NCBI RefSeq assembly: GCF_017876795.1
Contig: NZ_JAGIOR010000001.1
Location: forward strand, 4,180,501-4,244,500
Origin: Rhizobium leguminosarum
GTDB lineage: Bacteria; Pseudomonadota; Alphaproteobacteria; Rhizobiales; Rhizobiaceae
Direction: 5' to 3'
DNA length: 64,000 nucleotides
Each line of letters starts with the position of its first letter. Within the stretch, counting starts at the first letter, position 1. This document shows positions 17,087-25,609 of the stretch, piece by piece. Position numbers and translations under genes: made by a program. The notes below the pieces were generated by a model that saw only the letters and a program-made list of their open reading frames with translations, was not told where the DNA came from and ran no database searches.

Positions 17087-17093
17087 CGCTTGC

Positions 17094-17120
17094 GGCCCGC
17101 ACCCCGAACCGGTGCGGGCC
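17094..17120 (+). terminator. Perfect 10-bp stem hairpin after MFS gene
   Basis: Arms GGCCCGCACC (17094-17103) and GGTGCGGGCC (17111-17120) pair perfectly around a seven-base loop just after the MFS stop codon. No T-run follows, so termination may be weak or factor-assisted. Confidence 0.55.
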
Positions 17121-17263
17121 ATTCATAAGAGAAAACGAATATTAGCAGCAGAATCCCATTGCCTTGCCTCGGTGAAAGGAGCATGGTCTCGCCTTCGGCA
17201 GCCATTGTACGGGCGCTGCCGACTGAGGGTTTTCATCCCCTCGCCCCGACGAAAGGAGGGCCT

Positions 17264-17602
17264 ATGTCTTCCACTTCCGAAAAGCCGCACCTGACCTCGT
17301 CGGATCTCGACATGCTGCAGGGCGTACTCGACGAGGCGGGCTACGATGCCAGAATCCCGACCGACGACGAATGCGTCTTCAACGTCGCCGCCGTACTGCT
17401 GATTAGGCTGTTCCAGGAGGGCGTCACCTCGCCGGCCATGCTCTCAAAGGCTCTCGAATACCATTTCGGCAAGCCGAAGGCGCCGCCGAAACCGATCACC
17501 CCTATCTGCAACCGATATGCGATACAGGGGTTGCCGCGCGAAAGACGTACAGCTAGAGCGCCGGGTCCTTTCGGATTAGCCAAGGACTCTCAATCACTTT
17601 GA
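17264..17602 (+). CDS. Small conserved hypothetical protein, paralogue of the protein at 27459
   Basis: A 112-residue soluble protein I cannot assign to a named family. Residues 10-70 share a spaced pattern with the 68-residue product at 27459-27665: a start like LTSSDLDMLQGVLDEAG, then AAVLLIRLFQEGVTSPAML, matching FSPEDLDVLRSALDAW and AALDLYQAGHDSRETLLHAL. The C-terminal 40 residues, rich in Pro and Arg, have no counterpart and may be a recent extension by loss of a stop or a frameshift. The start is ATG at 17264 after AAAGGAGG. The stop overlaps a possible TTG start of the next open frame. Confidence 0.65.
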   Translation: MSSTSEKPHLTSSDLDMLQGVLDEAGYDARIPTDDECVFNVAAVLLIRLFQEGVTSPAMLSKALEYHFGKPKAPPKPITPICNRYAIQGLPRERRTARAPGPFGLAKDSQSL

Positions 17603-17766
17603 ACCTGCGCGTAACCAAGCCGCCTGCTCAAGGCCGGTGGTATGCAGTACCGGTCGATATCGGGCGGGATATAGACCCTTGCCCGGCCCGCGGCATCATG
17701 TCGGCATCCGGCCGAGTGGCAATGGAGAGAACCAAGCTGATCCGCCTGTTTCCCATCAATGATTGA
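17599..17766 (+). CDS. Possible small ORF or displaced tail (55 aa)
   Basis: An open frame of 55 codons begins with TTG at 17599, overlapping the previous stop as TTGA, and ends at 17766. Its product (including VPVDIGRDIDPCPARGIM) is not recognised. AAGGA lies 12 bases upstream of the TTG. It could be a coupled small gene, or the original tail of the preceding gene moved out of frame. Evidence is weak. Confidence 0.25.
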   Translation: MNLRVTKPPAQGRWYAVPVDIGRDIDPCPARGIMSASGRVAMERTKLIRLFPIND

Positions 17767-18133
17767 GCCCTGTGGAAATATGGCTTTCTTGCGGCAATGG
17801 CCTTAATGGCACCGTAATTTCAGTGTAAGAAGATGGCTCGCTGATTTGGCCGATGCGGCATTTGCGGTGACCGGATTCGGCCCGCCATTTTCCTGATCGC
17901 GAAGCATGGTGACGTCCCGTCTCAACGTCGGGTTTGGCTTTTGGTGACCCCTCTGGTCATCCGCCTCCAGACTTCGATGCGGTTTCAGCAGGCATCATTT
18001 CATTCAATTCCTGCGGCCCGGCGTTGTCGGGTCGCCCTCATGACGATCCCGCGATCTCAGGTCGCGACCGACAAGTGGGCGAACACCGCGCAGGCTACGG
18101 CTTTCAGTTTTCGATCAAACGGGAGATTTATCC
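17767..18133. other. Intergenic region upstream of the 47-aa gene
   Basis: 367 bases without a gene I can support. Short open frames on both strands look like shadows. It probably holds the promoter for the small basic protein at 18134. Confidence 0.4.
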
Positions 18134-18277
18134 ATGGCAAAAGGACAGGTAAGAAGCAATCGCGAGGTCCGGAAGCCGAAGAAGGACAAGCAGGCGGCGA
18201 AGACGGAAAGCACATTCGCCAACCAGATGAAGACGGCGACCACAACCGCCCCGCATGGCAGTGCTCCAAAGAAATAG
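18134..18277 (+). CDS. Small basic conserved protein (47 aa)
   Basis: A 47-residue lysine-rich product beginning MAKGQVRSNREVRKPKKDKQ and ending in a Thr/Ala/Pro tail with KK. I recall short proteins with this MAKGQ-RSNRE-RKPKK start as common hypothetical proteins in Rhizobiaceae, though no function is assigned. The ATG at 18134 follows GGGAG with an eight-base gap. Positive charge without a hydrophobic segment suggests nucleic-acid or ribosome association; this is inference. Confidence 0.65.
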   Translation: MAKGQVRSNREVRKPKKDKQAAKTESTFANQMKTATTTAPHGSAPKK

Positions 18278-18591
18278 ACGCTTCTATCGAGCCCCACGCA
18301 CATACAGCGAAAATCAGGATCGATTTGCGCACAAAATCATGCGTGAATTGAAGGTGATGGCGCGTTCTATTGGCCGCGCCGTGCTCCGGCGCGACATTAT
18401 CGCCATTGACATGTTTTCAGAAAAGCGGGAAGTGCTGCAGCCATGACCTCTCTTCATACAATGTACCGTTTCGACTATCCGCTCTTTCTCATTCGCTCGG
18501 CTGTGGTGATCGCACTCGGCCGTTCGAGTATCGCGGCCATTCCTGGCGCTATTCTGTGATCGAATCTGCGCGCCGCAACGAGAGCGAGGAA

Positions 18592-19659
18592 ATGCAAGTG
18601 GCCCCTTTGGGCGAATCCGCCGAGAACTCGGAGCCGTCCGAGGGGAATAACGTGCTTTTGGCTGAAAAGCGCTGGTTAAAGATCCTTGCCGGATATCGTC
18701 AGCCGAGAGCCGGACGCAGCGCTTTCGAGCTTGCAGTCACCGTCGTCCCCTTCGCGCTGTTTTGGGCTGCCGCATGGGCCTCGGTTCATTACAGCTTCTG
18801 GCCCGGCCTGATTCTCGTCGTTCCCGCCGCCGCTTTTCTGCTGCGGCTGTTCATGATCCAGCATGATTGCGGCCATGGCTCGTTTTTCGCGCGCCGTGGC
18901 GTCGACGACTGGGTTGGGCGAACGATCGGCGTTCTGACGCTGACGCCTTACGACTATTGGCGCCGGGCGCATGCGGAACACCACGCCTCGGCCGGGAACC
19001 TGGACGAACGCGGCGTCGGCGACATCGAAACGCTGACGATCGCCGAATACAATGCGTTGTCGCGCTGGGGCCGTCTTGGCTATCGGCTCTACCGGCACCC
19101 GATCGTGATGTTCGGGATCGGGCCGGCATGGCTGTTCATCATCAAGCAGCGCCTGCCTTTCGGCATGATGCGCTCCGGCGCCCTGCCCTGGGTTTCGACC
19201 ATGGCGACCAATCTTGCCATCGCACTGGTCGCCGCACTGCTGATCTGGGCCGTCGGGATCGTCCCCTTCCTGCTGGTGCATCTGCCGACCGTGCTTCTGG
19301 CCGGTGCTGCGGGCGTCTGGCTGTTCTATGTCCAGCATCAGTTCGAGGAAACCCATTGGTCGAAGAAGCCGGACTGGCAGTTCCAGCATGCGGCCCTTCA
19401 CGGTGCCTCGCACTATGACCTGCCGCCAGTGCTGCGCTGGATCACCGGCAATATCGGCATCCACCACGTGCATCATCTGTCGAGCCGGGTGCCCTACTAC
19501 CGGCTGCCGGAGGTGCTGCGAGACCATCCTGAGCTTGCCGACCTCGGCCGCATCACGCTCATGGAAAGCCTGCGTTGCGTCAAGCTGGTGCTGTGGGACG
19601 AACAGACGAAACGGCTGGTGTCGTTTCGCGATGCGGCGCGGCTCGCAGCCGCGCAGTAA
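18592..19659 (+). CDS. Membrane fatty acid desaturase
   Basis: A 355-residue integral-membrane fatty acid desaturase with all three histidine boxes that hold the di-iron centre: HDCGH near residue 92, HAEHH near 128 and HHVHH near 290. Hydrophobic segments between the boxes fit the usual four-TM layout. It would introduce a double bond into membrane acyl chains using O2; the position is unknown. The ATG at 18592 has GAGGA directly upstream; the frame is open for 74 more codons but that part lacks family similarity. The gene stands alone and is followed by a composite hairpin element. Confidence 0.87.
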   Translation: MQVAPLGESAENSEPSEGNNVLLAEKRWLKILAGYRQPRAGRSAFELAVTVVPFALFWAAAWASVHYSFWPGLILVVPAAAFLLRLFMIQHDCGHGSFFARRGVDDWVGRTIGVLTLTPYDYWRRAHAEHHASAGNLDERGVGDIETLTIAEYNALSRWGRLGYRLYRHPIVMFGIGPAWLFIIKQRLPFGMMRSGALPWVSTMATNLAIALVAALLIWAVGIVPFLLVHLPTVLLAGAAGVWLFYVQHQFEETHWSKKPDWQFQHAALHGASHYDLPPVLRWITGNIGIHHVHHLSSRVPYYRLPEVLRDHPELADLGRITLMESLRCVKLVLWDEQTKRLVSFRDAARLAAAQ

Positions 19660-19670
19660 TCAGAGGCCTT

Positions 19671-19759
19671 AAAGCGCGTCGCATCCATCTGATTGATGCG
19701 ACGCGCTTTTGTTTTATGCATGTCGCCCGGAACCGCTGCACACGTCTTGATGACATGTG
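19671..19759. repeat. Composite palindromic element (two hairpins), likely terminator
   Basis: A perfect 15-base stem, AAAGCGCGTCGCATC (19671-19685) with its partner at 19695-19709, is followed by TGTTTT and then a second palindrome (19717-19759) with arms GCATGTC/GACATG around CCGGAACCGCTGCACAC. It lies between convergent genes, 11 bases after the desaturase stop and touching the SDR stop. The same two modules recur at 32958-33054 and 45573-45672 in the other orientation. Confidence 0.85.
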
Positions 19760-20674
19760 TTAGCGATAACCCCTCACATCCGCCGGCTTGCCCGGCTCCT
19801 GCACTTCCACCATGTAGCGCCAGCAATCCGGCCGCGAACCGTCGATGTCATCGAAGCCGTAGACCTTGGCCAGTCCACCGCTCGACAGCGACTGGCCGTT
19901 CCAGCGGGCGCGGTCGGGATCGGCGGCGATGGCCGAAACCGCGCGGCCGACAAAGCGCGGGGTTTCGGAAATGGCGAAATGCGGCTGCGTCTTCGTCGCC
20001 TCGCGCCAGTTCTCCTCTCGAACACCATACGCATCCAGCATCATTTCGGAGCGCAGCCAGCCGGGCGTGATCGAAACCGCAGTGGCGCCGTGTTTTGCCA
20101 AATCCTGTGCATGCGCCCAGGCCATGCGGGTGACACCCGTTTTAACGAGGTCATAGAAGGGCGACAGCCGGTAATGGGTGGCGTTGTATTCTGCCGTGCC
20201 GTCGGTCATCTCCACCAGCAGTCCGCCCGGCTGCTCGATCATAAGCGGCAGCGCATAATGGGCGGTGATCAGATGCGTGTCGATGCCGAGCCGCAGCATG
20301 CGCAGGCCGTTGTCGAGCGAATGCTCCCAGACGGATTTGTCCCATTCGAACAGTTTTTCGCCGCCCCAGATGTCGTTGACGAGAATATCGAGCCGGCCGG
20401 CCTCCGCCCGGATGCGGGCGACCAGCGCCTCGACCTCAGCCTCGACGAGATGGTCTACCCGCACGGCGATCCCCCTGCCGCCCGCAGCCGTTACCAGCTC
20501 GGCCGTCCCCTCGATCGTCTCCGGCCTGGCATATTCGGATTGCTGCGCGCGCGTCGTGCGCCCCGTCACATAGACGGTGGCGCCGGCAGCGCCGAGTTCC
20601 ACCGCAATGCCGCGGCCGGCGCCGCGCGTGGCACCGGCCACCAAAGCCACCTTCTCCCGCAACTGTGCTGTCAC
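19760..20674 (-). CDS. Short-chain dehydrogenase/reductase
   Basis: A 304-residue SDR. The nucleotide motif is GATRGAGRGIA near residue 15, ILVNDIWGGE takes the place of the usual NNAG motif, and the catalytic pair is in YDLVKTGV. GRTT after the second strand suggests NADP(H). I prefer GTG at 20674, which has AGGA seven bases upstream; an ATG at 20689 overlaps that same ribosome site. It is divergent from a TetR gene with a palindromic operator between them, so repression by that TetR protein is likely. The substrate is unknown. Confidence 0.87.
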   Translation of the reverse strand: MTAQLREKVALVAGATRGAGRGIAVELGAAGATVYVTGRTTRAQQSEYARPETIEGTAELVTAAGGRGIAVRVDHLVEAEVEALVARIRAEAGRLDILVNDIWGGEKLFEWDKSVWEHSLDNGLRMLRLGIDTHLITAHYALPLMIEQPGGLLVEMTDGTAEYNATHYRLSPFYDLVKTGVTRMAWAHAQDLAKHGATAVSITPGWLRSEMMLDAYGVREENWREATKTQPHFAISETPRFVGRAVSAIAADPDRARWNGQSLSSGGLAKVYGFDDIDGSRPDCWRYMVEVQEPGKPADVRGYR

Positions 20675-20718
20675 TTCTCCATCCTCCACGCTAAAACTGA
20701 AAAACGTCCTTGTATATA

Positions 20719-20732
20719 AACGAACGTTCGTT
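20719..20732. promoter_or_regulatory. TetR-type operator between SDR and tetR
   Basis: A perfect 14-base palindrome, AACGAACGTTCGTT, sits in AT-rich DNA midway between the divergent SDR and tetR genes. Its size and place match TetR-family operators (the GAACGTTC class). Confidence 0.65.
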
Positions 20733-20762
20733 CATAAATAAGGCAAATGCAAGAGGAATTAC

Positions 20763-21326
20763 ATGCCGCGCCGCCGCACGCTTTCCGATGAACAGCTTCT
20801 CGCCATGGTGCTGGCGCTAATCCATGCCGAAGGGCCGGATGCGGCGACCTTTGCGGCGGTGGCCAAAGCCAGCGGCCTTTCCGGCTCGACGCTGGTGCAG
20901 CGGTTTACGACGAAGACGGCGATGCTGCGTGCAGCACTGCTTTACGCCTGGGACGGGCTGGATGCGGAAACGACGCGGCTTGCCGAGAGCGTGCCGAAAA
21001 CGCCGGAGGGCGCGATCGCCCTACTTGTCGGCCTGTCGCAGGATTACGGCGACAATGCCGCCGCCTATGGCGAGGGGCTGCTGGTGCTTCGTGAAGATTT
21101 TCGTGATCCGGTGCTGCGCGCCCGCGGGGCCGCCTGGGGAAAAGCGCTGACGGTGGCGATCGCTCGCTGTTTCGGATCGGCGACCGCGCCGGAGACGAAC
21201 GCCCGGCTGATGCTGTCGCAATGGCAGGGCTCGCTCACCTGGTGGGGTTTTGGCGCAGGCGGGCCGGTGGATGCTTATTTGGAGACAGAACTGCGGCGTT
21301 TCCTCGCGGCGGTAGCCCGCCTCTAG
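20763..21326 (+). CDS. TetR-family transcriptional regulator
   Basis: A 187-residue TetR-type regulator. The helix-turn-helix spans about residues 25-52 (TFAAVAKASGLSGSTLVQRF), with the usual helical effector domain after residue 60. It starts at ATG 20763 with AGAGGA upstream. It is divergent from the SDR gene at 20674 and probably represses it and itself at the palindrome 20719-20732. A decayed transposase lies just downstream. Confidence 0.88.
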   Translation: MPRRRTLSDEQLLAMVLALIHAEGPDAATFAAVAKASGLSGSTLVQRFTTKTAMLRAALLYAWDGLDAETTRLAESVPKTPEGAIALLVGLSQDYGDNAAAYGEGLLVLREDFRDPVLRARGAAWGKALTVAIARCFGSATAPETNARLMLSQWQGSLTWWGFGAGGPVDAYLETELRRFLAAVARL

Positions 21327-21341
21327 GGTCGGGACTGACTA

Positions 21342-21513
21342 TCAGAGCCAGAAGATCACGGCCGCTGCTATGCATATGCCTGAGAAAAAGGTGTGGGCGC
21401 AGCGGTCGTATCGAGTGTGAATACGACGCCAGTCTTTGGGTTTCCCGAACAATACCGTGCGACAATGGAAAGTATGGCTTGATGCGGCGCATCTGCGCCT
21501 CAGACAACAGCAT
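21342..21513 (-). pseudogene. IS5-type transposase remnant, internally deleted and frameshifted
   Basis: On the minus strand the ATG at 21513 encodes MLLSEAQMRRIKPYFPLSHG, the usual N-terminus of IS5-family (IS1031/IS427-like) transposases. The TGA at 21342-21344 ends a C-terminal piece in another frame containing RYDRCAHTFF and IAAAVIFWL, the usual family end. The 200-odd central residues with the DDE triad are gone, and the join near 21455 is out of frame. Inactive. Terminal repeats were not clearly found. Confidence 0.75.
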
Positions 21514-21669
21514 CAAATCACTTATGGCAGCGCCTCCTTGCGCAACCATTGAATCAATCCGTCGATGACGCCGCAAGTGGCAATGCCACCGTCCCCTGTT
21601 GGCCAAAACCAGACATCGAGGTAAACTGGACACCGTATTTCGCTCCTCCTTTGAGGTGGTAAGGTAGCG

Positions 21670-22329
21670 ATGCCCGTCTCGGCTTACTTCAAGGCAGGTT
21701 TGTTTGTGGTCGCCGCGGCTGCCGCATTGTTCGCAGCGGCCGGCACGATCGCTGTCCCGGGCTTTTGGGCCTATCTCGCAATCTTTGCTGTCGTCATGAT
21801 CGTTTCGTTCGCGGCGCTCGATCCGGACCTCCTGCGCGAACGCATGCGGCCGGGTGGCAAGAAGCCGCCGCTCTCGCTGAGGGTCTTCTCGCTCGTTCTG
21901 TTCATGCATTGGATCGTTGCCGGGCTTGACCGTGGCCGTTTCCATTGGAGCGACAACGTGCCCGATTGGCTTCAGGGCGTTTGCCTGTTCACGGTCGCGG
22001 CCGGCTACGCCCTTGCACTATGGGCTATGCGTGTGAACCGGTTTTTCTCCTCAGTCATTCGCATCCAGACCGACCGCGGCCAGCACGTCGTCAGCACGGG
22101 GCCTTATGCCTTCGTCCGCCACCCTGGTTACACCGCTGGATTTCTGATCATAGCGGCGAGCGGACCCGCGCTCGGATCGTGGCTTGCCGCTGCGCTCGTT
22201 GTGCTCTTCAGCCTGCCGTTTCTGCTCTACCGCACCATCACGGAGGACCGAATTCTTCGCGCGGAGCTTGCGGGCTATTCGGATTACGCCGCGCGGGTCC
22301 GATGGCGGCTTCTCCCGGGTATTTGGTGA
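21670..22329 (+). CDS. Isoprenylcysteine carboxyl methyltransferase-like membrane protein
   Basis: A 219-residue membrane protein of the ICMT/PEMT family. It has about five hydrophobic segments and the SAM-binding signature VSTGPYAFVRHPGYTAGF near residue 140, followed by the EDRILRAELAGYSDYAARV motif typical of the C-terminal half. Bacterial members probably methylate lipids or small thiols rather than prenylated proteins; the substrate is unknown. It starts at ATG 21670, with a weak GGTAAGG upstream. It stands between a decayed transposase and a repeat-rich gap. Confidence 0.82.
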   Translation: MPVSAYFKAGLFVVAAAAALFAAAGTIAVPGFWAYLAIFAVVMIVSFAALDPDLLRERMRPGGKKPPLSLRVFSLVLFMHWIVAGLDRGRFHWSDNVPDWLQGVCLFTVAAGYALALWAMRVNRFFSSVIRIQTDRGQHVVSTGPYAFVRHPGYTAGFLIIAASGPALGSWLAAALVVLFSLPFLLYRTITEDRILRAELAGYSDYAARVRWRLLPGIW

Positions 22330-22505
22330 GTGCCAAACCTCCTTAGGAAGCGTGCTTCGAAGGTCGTCGCGGCCTGCCACTGCAGCCAATTTTTGCCGTG
22401 GTCCCTTAGGCTCACGTTTTGGTTCCGATGTTCTGGAATTGGCGCGTGGCCTATTCCGAAAGCGATGACTTGGCAGTTGATGCCAAATTAATAGGTCCTG
22501 CCCCT

Positions 22506-22555
22506 AGAGCATGACGCCGAAAAGTGTGAGCGGTTTTCTTATGACATCGTGCTCT
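22506..22555. repeat. Palindromic element with AAAACCGCT..ACACTTTTC core
   Basis: Arms AGAGCATGAC and its near-complement (ending GTGCTCT) enclose the core that, on the minus strand, reads AAAACCGCTCACACTTTTC. The core matches those at 14496, 19717, 32958, 45573 and 63246 while the outer arms differ. Confidence 0.75.
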
Positions 22556-22581
22556 AACTCTTTAATGTAGAACAGGATTCA

Positions 22582-22608
22582 GATTTTAGGCCGACCGCGC
22601 CTAAAATC
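22582..22608. terminator. Bidirectional hairpin between convergent genes
   Basis: GATTTTAGGC (22582-22591) pairs perfectly with GCCTAAAATC (22599-22608) around a seven-base loop. Flanks AGAACAGGAT and ATCCGGTTCT extend the stem imperfectly. A T-run on each strand inside the stem and its place next to the stop of the YcgN-like gene suggest a terminator. Confidence 0.65.
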
Positions 22609-22616
22609 ATCCGGTT

Positions 22617-23096
22617 CTAGGCTTCTTCTTCCTCGTCCTTCTGTTCGCCCACGGTCAGCGGCCAGTCGACGACGTAGTCTTCGAGATCGTCGATATCGAT
22701 CTCGCTTTCGTTGATCGTGCGGCCACGCGCAGAAATGCCGGCGGCATGAACGGTTTCCGGATCGCCGGAGACGAGCGGATGCCACCAGTAGAGGTCGCGG
22801 CCTTCATTGACCAGCCGGTAACCGCAGGTGGGCGGCAGCCAGGCGATATCGGGCACGTTCTCCTTGGTCAGCTGCACACAATCCGGCACGAAATCCCAGC
22901 GGTTCTGGTAGCTGGAGCAGCGACAGCTTTCGCCGTCGAGCAGCTTGCAGCTGACCGAGGTAAAATAGATATCACCGCTATCCCATTCCTCGATCTTGTT
23001 GAGGCAACAGAGGCCGCAGCCGTCGCAGAGACTTTCCCACTCGGCGACGGTCATTTCAGCCAGCGTCTTGCTCTTCCAGTAGGGCAGATCGTTCAT
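22617..23096 (-). CDS. YcgN/UPF0260 family CxxCxxCC protein
   Basis: A 159-residue UPF0260 (YcgN-like) protein with the YkgJ-type Zn/Fe cluster motif [11 protein letters not shown] at about residue 24, further cysteines in [16 protein letters not shown] and the conserved [22 protein letters not shown]. The C-terminus is very acidic (QKDEEEEA). The function is unknown; the cysteine pattern suggests metal binding. I start at ATG 23096, which matches the family N-terminus ([11 protein letters not shown]); the ribosome site is weak. Confidence 0.88.
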   Translation of the reverse strand: MNDLPYWKSKTLAEMTVAEWESLCDGCGLCCLNKIEEWDSGDIYFTSVSCKLLDGESCRCSSYQNRWDFVPDCVQLTKENVPDIAWLPPTCGYRLVNEGRDLYWWHPLVSGDPETVHAAGISARGRTINESEIDIDDLEDYVVDWPLTVGEQKDEEEEA

Positions 23097-23314
23097 CGTT
23101 CGTTTCTTGCAACAGCGGCCCGCAAATTCACGTGACCCCCATCTATCTCTCTTGTTATCAGGCGCAAAATCAATCAATTCTTCAGCATGCTCCTAGGTAC
23201 CGGAGAACTTTCTTCTGGTATCGGAGAGCTTTGCGGCCATATGGCGGCCTCGCGCTTTCGTCGCTTTCCAGCGGCCGGACATGAGCGAAGCGCGATCAGG
23301 CGGGAATACAGGAC

Positions 23315-25489
23315 GTGCAGGATCCGGACAACCCCGAAAAGGGGCCAGAAAATGGACCAGAAAGAGCGGCGGACAAGCGGCCGACGAAGAGCCGTCACAT
23401 CCTGCTGCGCATCGATTCGTGGATCGATTCGACCGTCTGGAACGCGGGCTTCCGCGCCGCCGAGATCTGGGAAGACATCACCATCTTCTTCCGCCGCTTC
23501 CGCGTGCGCGGCTGGAAGCGCATGGTCTTCGAACTTGCCGGCGAAGGGCTGACGCTCGGGGCGGCCGGCTCGGTGCTGATGCTGCTGCTTGCCCAGCCGG
23601 CCTTCGAGGCGACCAAGGAGGACTGGCGCAACCGCGGCGATTTCGCCGTCACCTTCACCGACCGCTACGGCAACGTCATCGGCCATCGCGGCGTTATTCA
23701 TCAAAATTCCGTGCCTATCGATGAACTGCCGGATTCCCTGATCAAGTCCGTGCTCGCCACCGAAGACCGGCGCTTCTTCGACCATTTCGGCATCGACGTC
23801 ATCGGCCTCTTCCGCGCCATGGTCACCAACGCCCAGGCCGGCGAAGTCGTGCAGGGTGGCTCGACGCTGACCCAGCAGCTGGCCAAGAACCTGTTCCTGT
23901 CCAACGAACGCTCGATCGACCGCAAAGTCACCGAGGCGTTCCTGGCACTTTGGCTCGAGGCAAACCTTTCCAAGAAGGAAATCCTCTCCACCTATCTCGA
24001 CCGCGCCTATATGGGCGGCGGCACGTTTGGCGCAGCCGCGGCGGCACAGTTCTATTTCGGCAAGAATATCACCGATGTGAACCTCGCCGAATCCGCCATG
24101 CTCGCCGGCCTGTTCAAGGCCCCGGCGAAATACGCCCCGCATGTCAACCTGCCGGCAGCACGTGCGCGCGCCAACGAGGTGCTGACCAATCTCGTGCAGA
24201 GCGGGCTGATGACCGAGGGCCAGGTGATCGCCGCCCGGCGCAACCCGGCTACCGTCGTCGACCGAAACGAGGTGGAATCGCCAGACTTCTTCCTTGACTG
24301 GGCCTTCGACGAGGTGCAGCGGCTTTCGCCGCGTTTCCACCAGCATTCGCTGATCGTGCGCACGACGATCGACATGGGCATCCAGCAGGCGGCCGAGGAT
24401 TCGGTCGAAACGTCGCTGCGCGAATATGGCGAGGCCTATCACGCCAAGCAGGGCGCCATGGTGATGATCGAGAACGGCGGCGCCGTGCGCGCCATGGTCG
24501 GCGGTCGCGATTACGGCGAGAGCCAGTTCAACCGCGCCACCCGGGCGCTGCGCCAACCGGGCTCCTCCTTCAAGGTCTACACCTATTCGGTGGCGATGGA
24601 GAGCGGGATGACGCCGCAGACGACCATCGTCGACGCGCCGATCTCCTGGGGCAATTGGAGTCCGCATAATTATGCCAACCACTATGCCGGCCGCATAACG
24701 CTCGAGACCGCGATTGCCCAGTCGATCAACACCGTGCCGGTACGGCTCGCCAAGGAAAAACTCGGCATTCAGCCGATCCGGGCGATGGCGAAGAACCTCG
24801 GCGTCGAGACGCCGATCCGCGACGACGTCACCATCCCGATCGGCACATCCGAGGTGACAGTGCTCGATCAGGCGACGGCCTATGCCACCTTCCCGGCCGG
24901 CGGCTACCAGTCGCGCCGCCACGGCATTACCCAGGTCCTCGATTATGACGGCGACGTGCTCTACGATTTCGACCACGACGAGCCGGCGGCCAAACGGGTG
25001 CTGTCCGAAAAGGCCGACGCCTATATGAACCAGATGCTGTCGCGCGTTCCCTATGTCGGCACGGCGCGCAAGGCAGCCCTCGACAATGGCATTCTGACAG
25101 CCGGCAAGACCGGCACGACCCAGGCCTATCGCGACGCCTGGTTCGTCGGGTTTACCGGCAATTACACCTGCGCCGTCTGGTTCGGCAATGACGACTACAC
25201 CTCGACCAACAACATGACCGGCGGCTCGCTGCCGGCGATGACGTTCAAGCGCGCCATGGACTACGCCCATCAGGGCGTGACGCTGCGGGCCATCCCCGGG
25301 GTCGAAAATCCCCTGCCGTCCGAAAAGGATCTCGCCAAGACCGCCACCGCCAAGCCGCAGGACGGATTGCCGCAGCTCATTCGGCCGCGCATGCTCTCGG
25401 TGCCATCGACGAATATCCTGAAAGATCTCGGCAAAAAGCTGAAGGATGCCGCTCCGCTCGCGCCGCAGAAGGTGGCCAGCTCGGAGTAA
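23315..25489 (+). CDS. Class A penicillin-binding protein (PBP1-type transglycosylase/transpeptidase)
   Basis: A 724-residue bifunctional peptidoglycan synthase. After a 70-residue cytoplasmic tail and one TM anchor (about 72-96) comes a GT51 glycosyltransferase domain with the catalytic Glu150 in ATEDRRFFDH and the motif QGGSTLTQQLAKNLFL. The transpeptidase domain has the SxxK nucleophile at Ser417 (PGSSFK), SxN at 470-472 (SIN) and KTG at 598-600. It polymerises and cross-links wall glycan in the periplasm. The start is GTG at 23315, weakly supported by AGGA one base before it. No operon partner is evident. Confidence 0.92.
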   Translation: MQDPDNPEKGPENGPERAADKRPTKSRHILLRIDSWIDSTVWNAGFRAAEIWEDITIFFRRFRVRGWKRMVFELAGEGLTLGAAGSVLMLLLAQPAFEATKEDWRNRGDFAVTFTDRYGNVIGHRGVIHQNSVPIDELPDSLIKSVLATEDRRFFDHFGIDVIGLFRAMVTNAQAGEVVQGGSTLTQQLAKNLFLSNERSIDRKVTEAFLALWLEANLSKKEILSTYLDRAYMGGGTFGAAAAAQFYFGKNITDVNLAESAMLAGLFKAPAKYAPHVNLPAARARANEVLTNLVQSGLMTEGQVIAARRNPATVVDRNEVESPDFFLDWAFDEVQRLSPRFHQHSLIVRTTIDMGIQQAAEDSVETSLREYGEAYHAKQGAMVMIENGGAVRAMVGGRDYGESQFNRATRALRQPGSSFKVYTYSVAMESGMTPQTTIVDAPISWGNWSPHNYANHYAGRITLETAIAQSINTVPVRLAKEKLGIQPIRAMAKNLGVETPIRDDVTIPIGTSEVTVLDQATAYATFPAGGYQSRRHGITQVLDYDGDVLYDFDHDEPAAKRVLSEKADAYMNQMLSRVPYVGTARKAALDNGILTAGKTGTTQAYRDAWFVGFTGNYTCAVWFGNDDYTSTNNMTGGSLPAMTFKRAMDYAHQGVTLRAIPGVENPLPSEKDLAKTATAKPQDGLPQLIRPRMLSVPSTNILKDLGKKLKDAAPLAPQKVASSE

Positions 25490-25609
25490 CTCGTCCTTAT
25501 GCGCCGTGACCATGGATAGATCGGCGCGCGCCTATGTCACGGCGTGGCATTCCACCCTGCCAGAATCAGTGGTAACCCTTTCATCTGATATGGTTTCCAA
25601 GGTTATAAC

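Noticed and set aside
23174..25513. 779-codon frame antisense to the penicillin-binding protein gene
   Set aside because: Mirror of a strongly coding region; the + strand carries all PBP motifs, while this frame is His/Arg/Gly-rich without domains.
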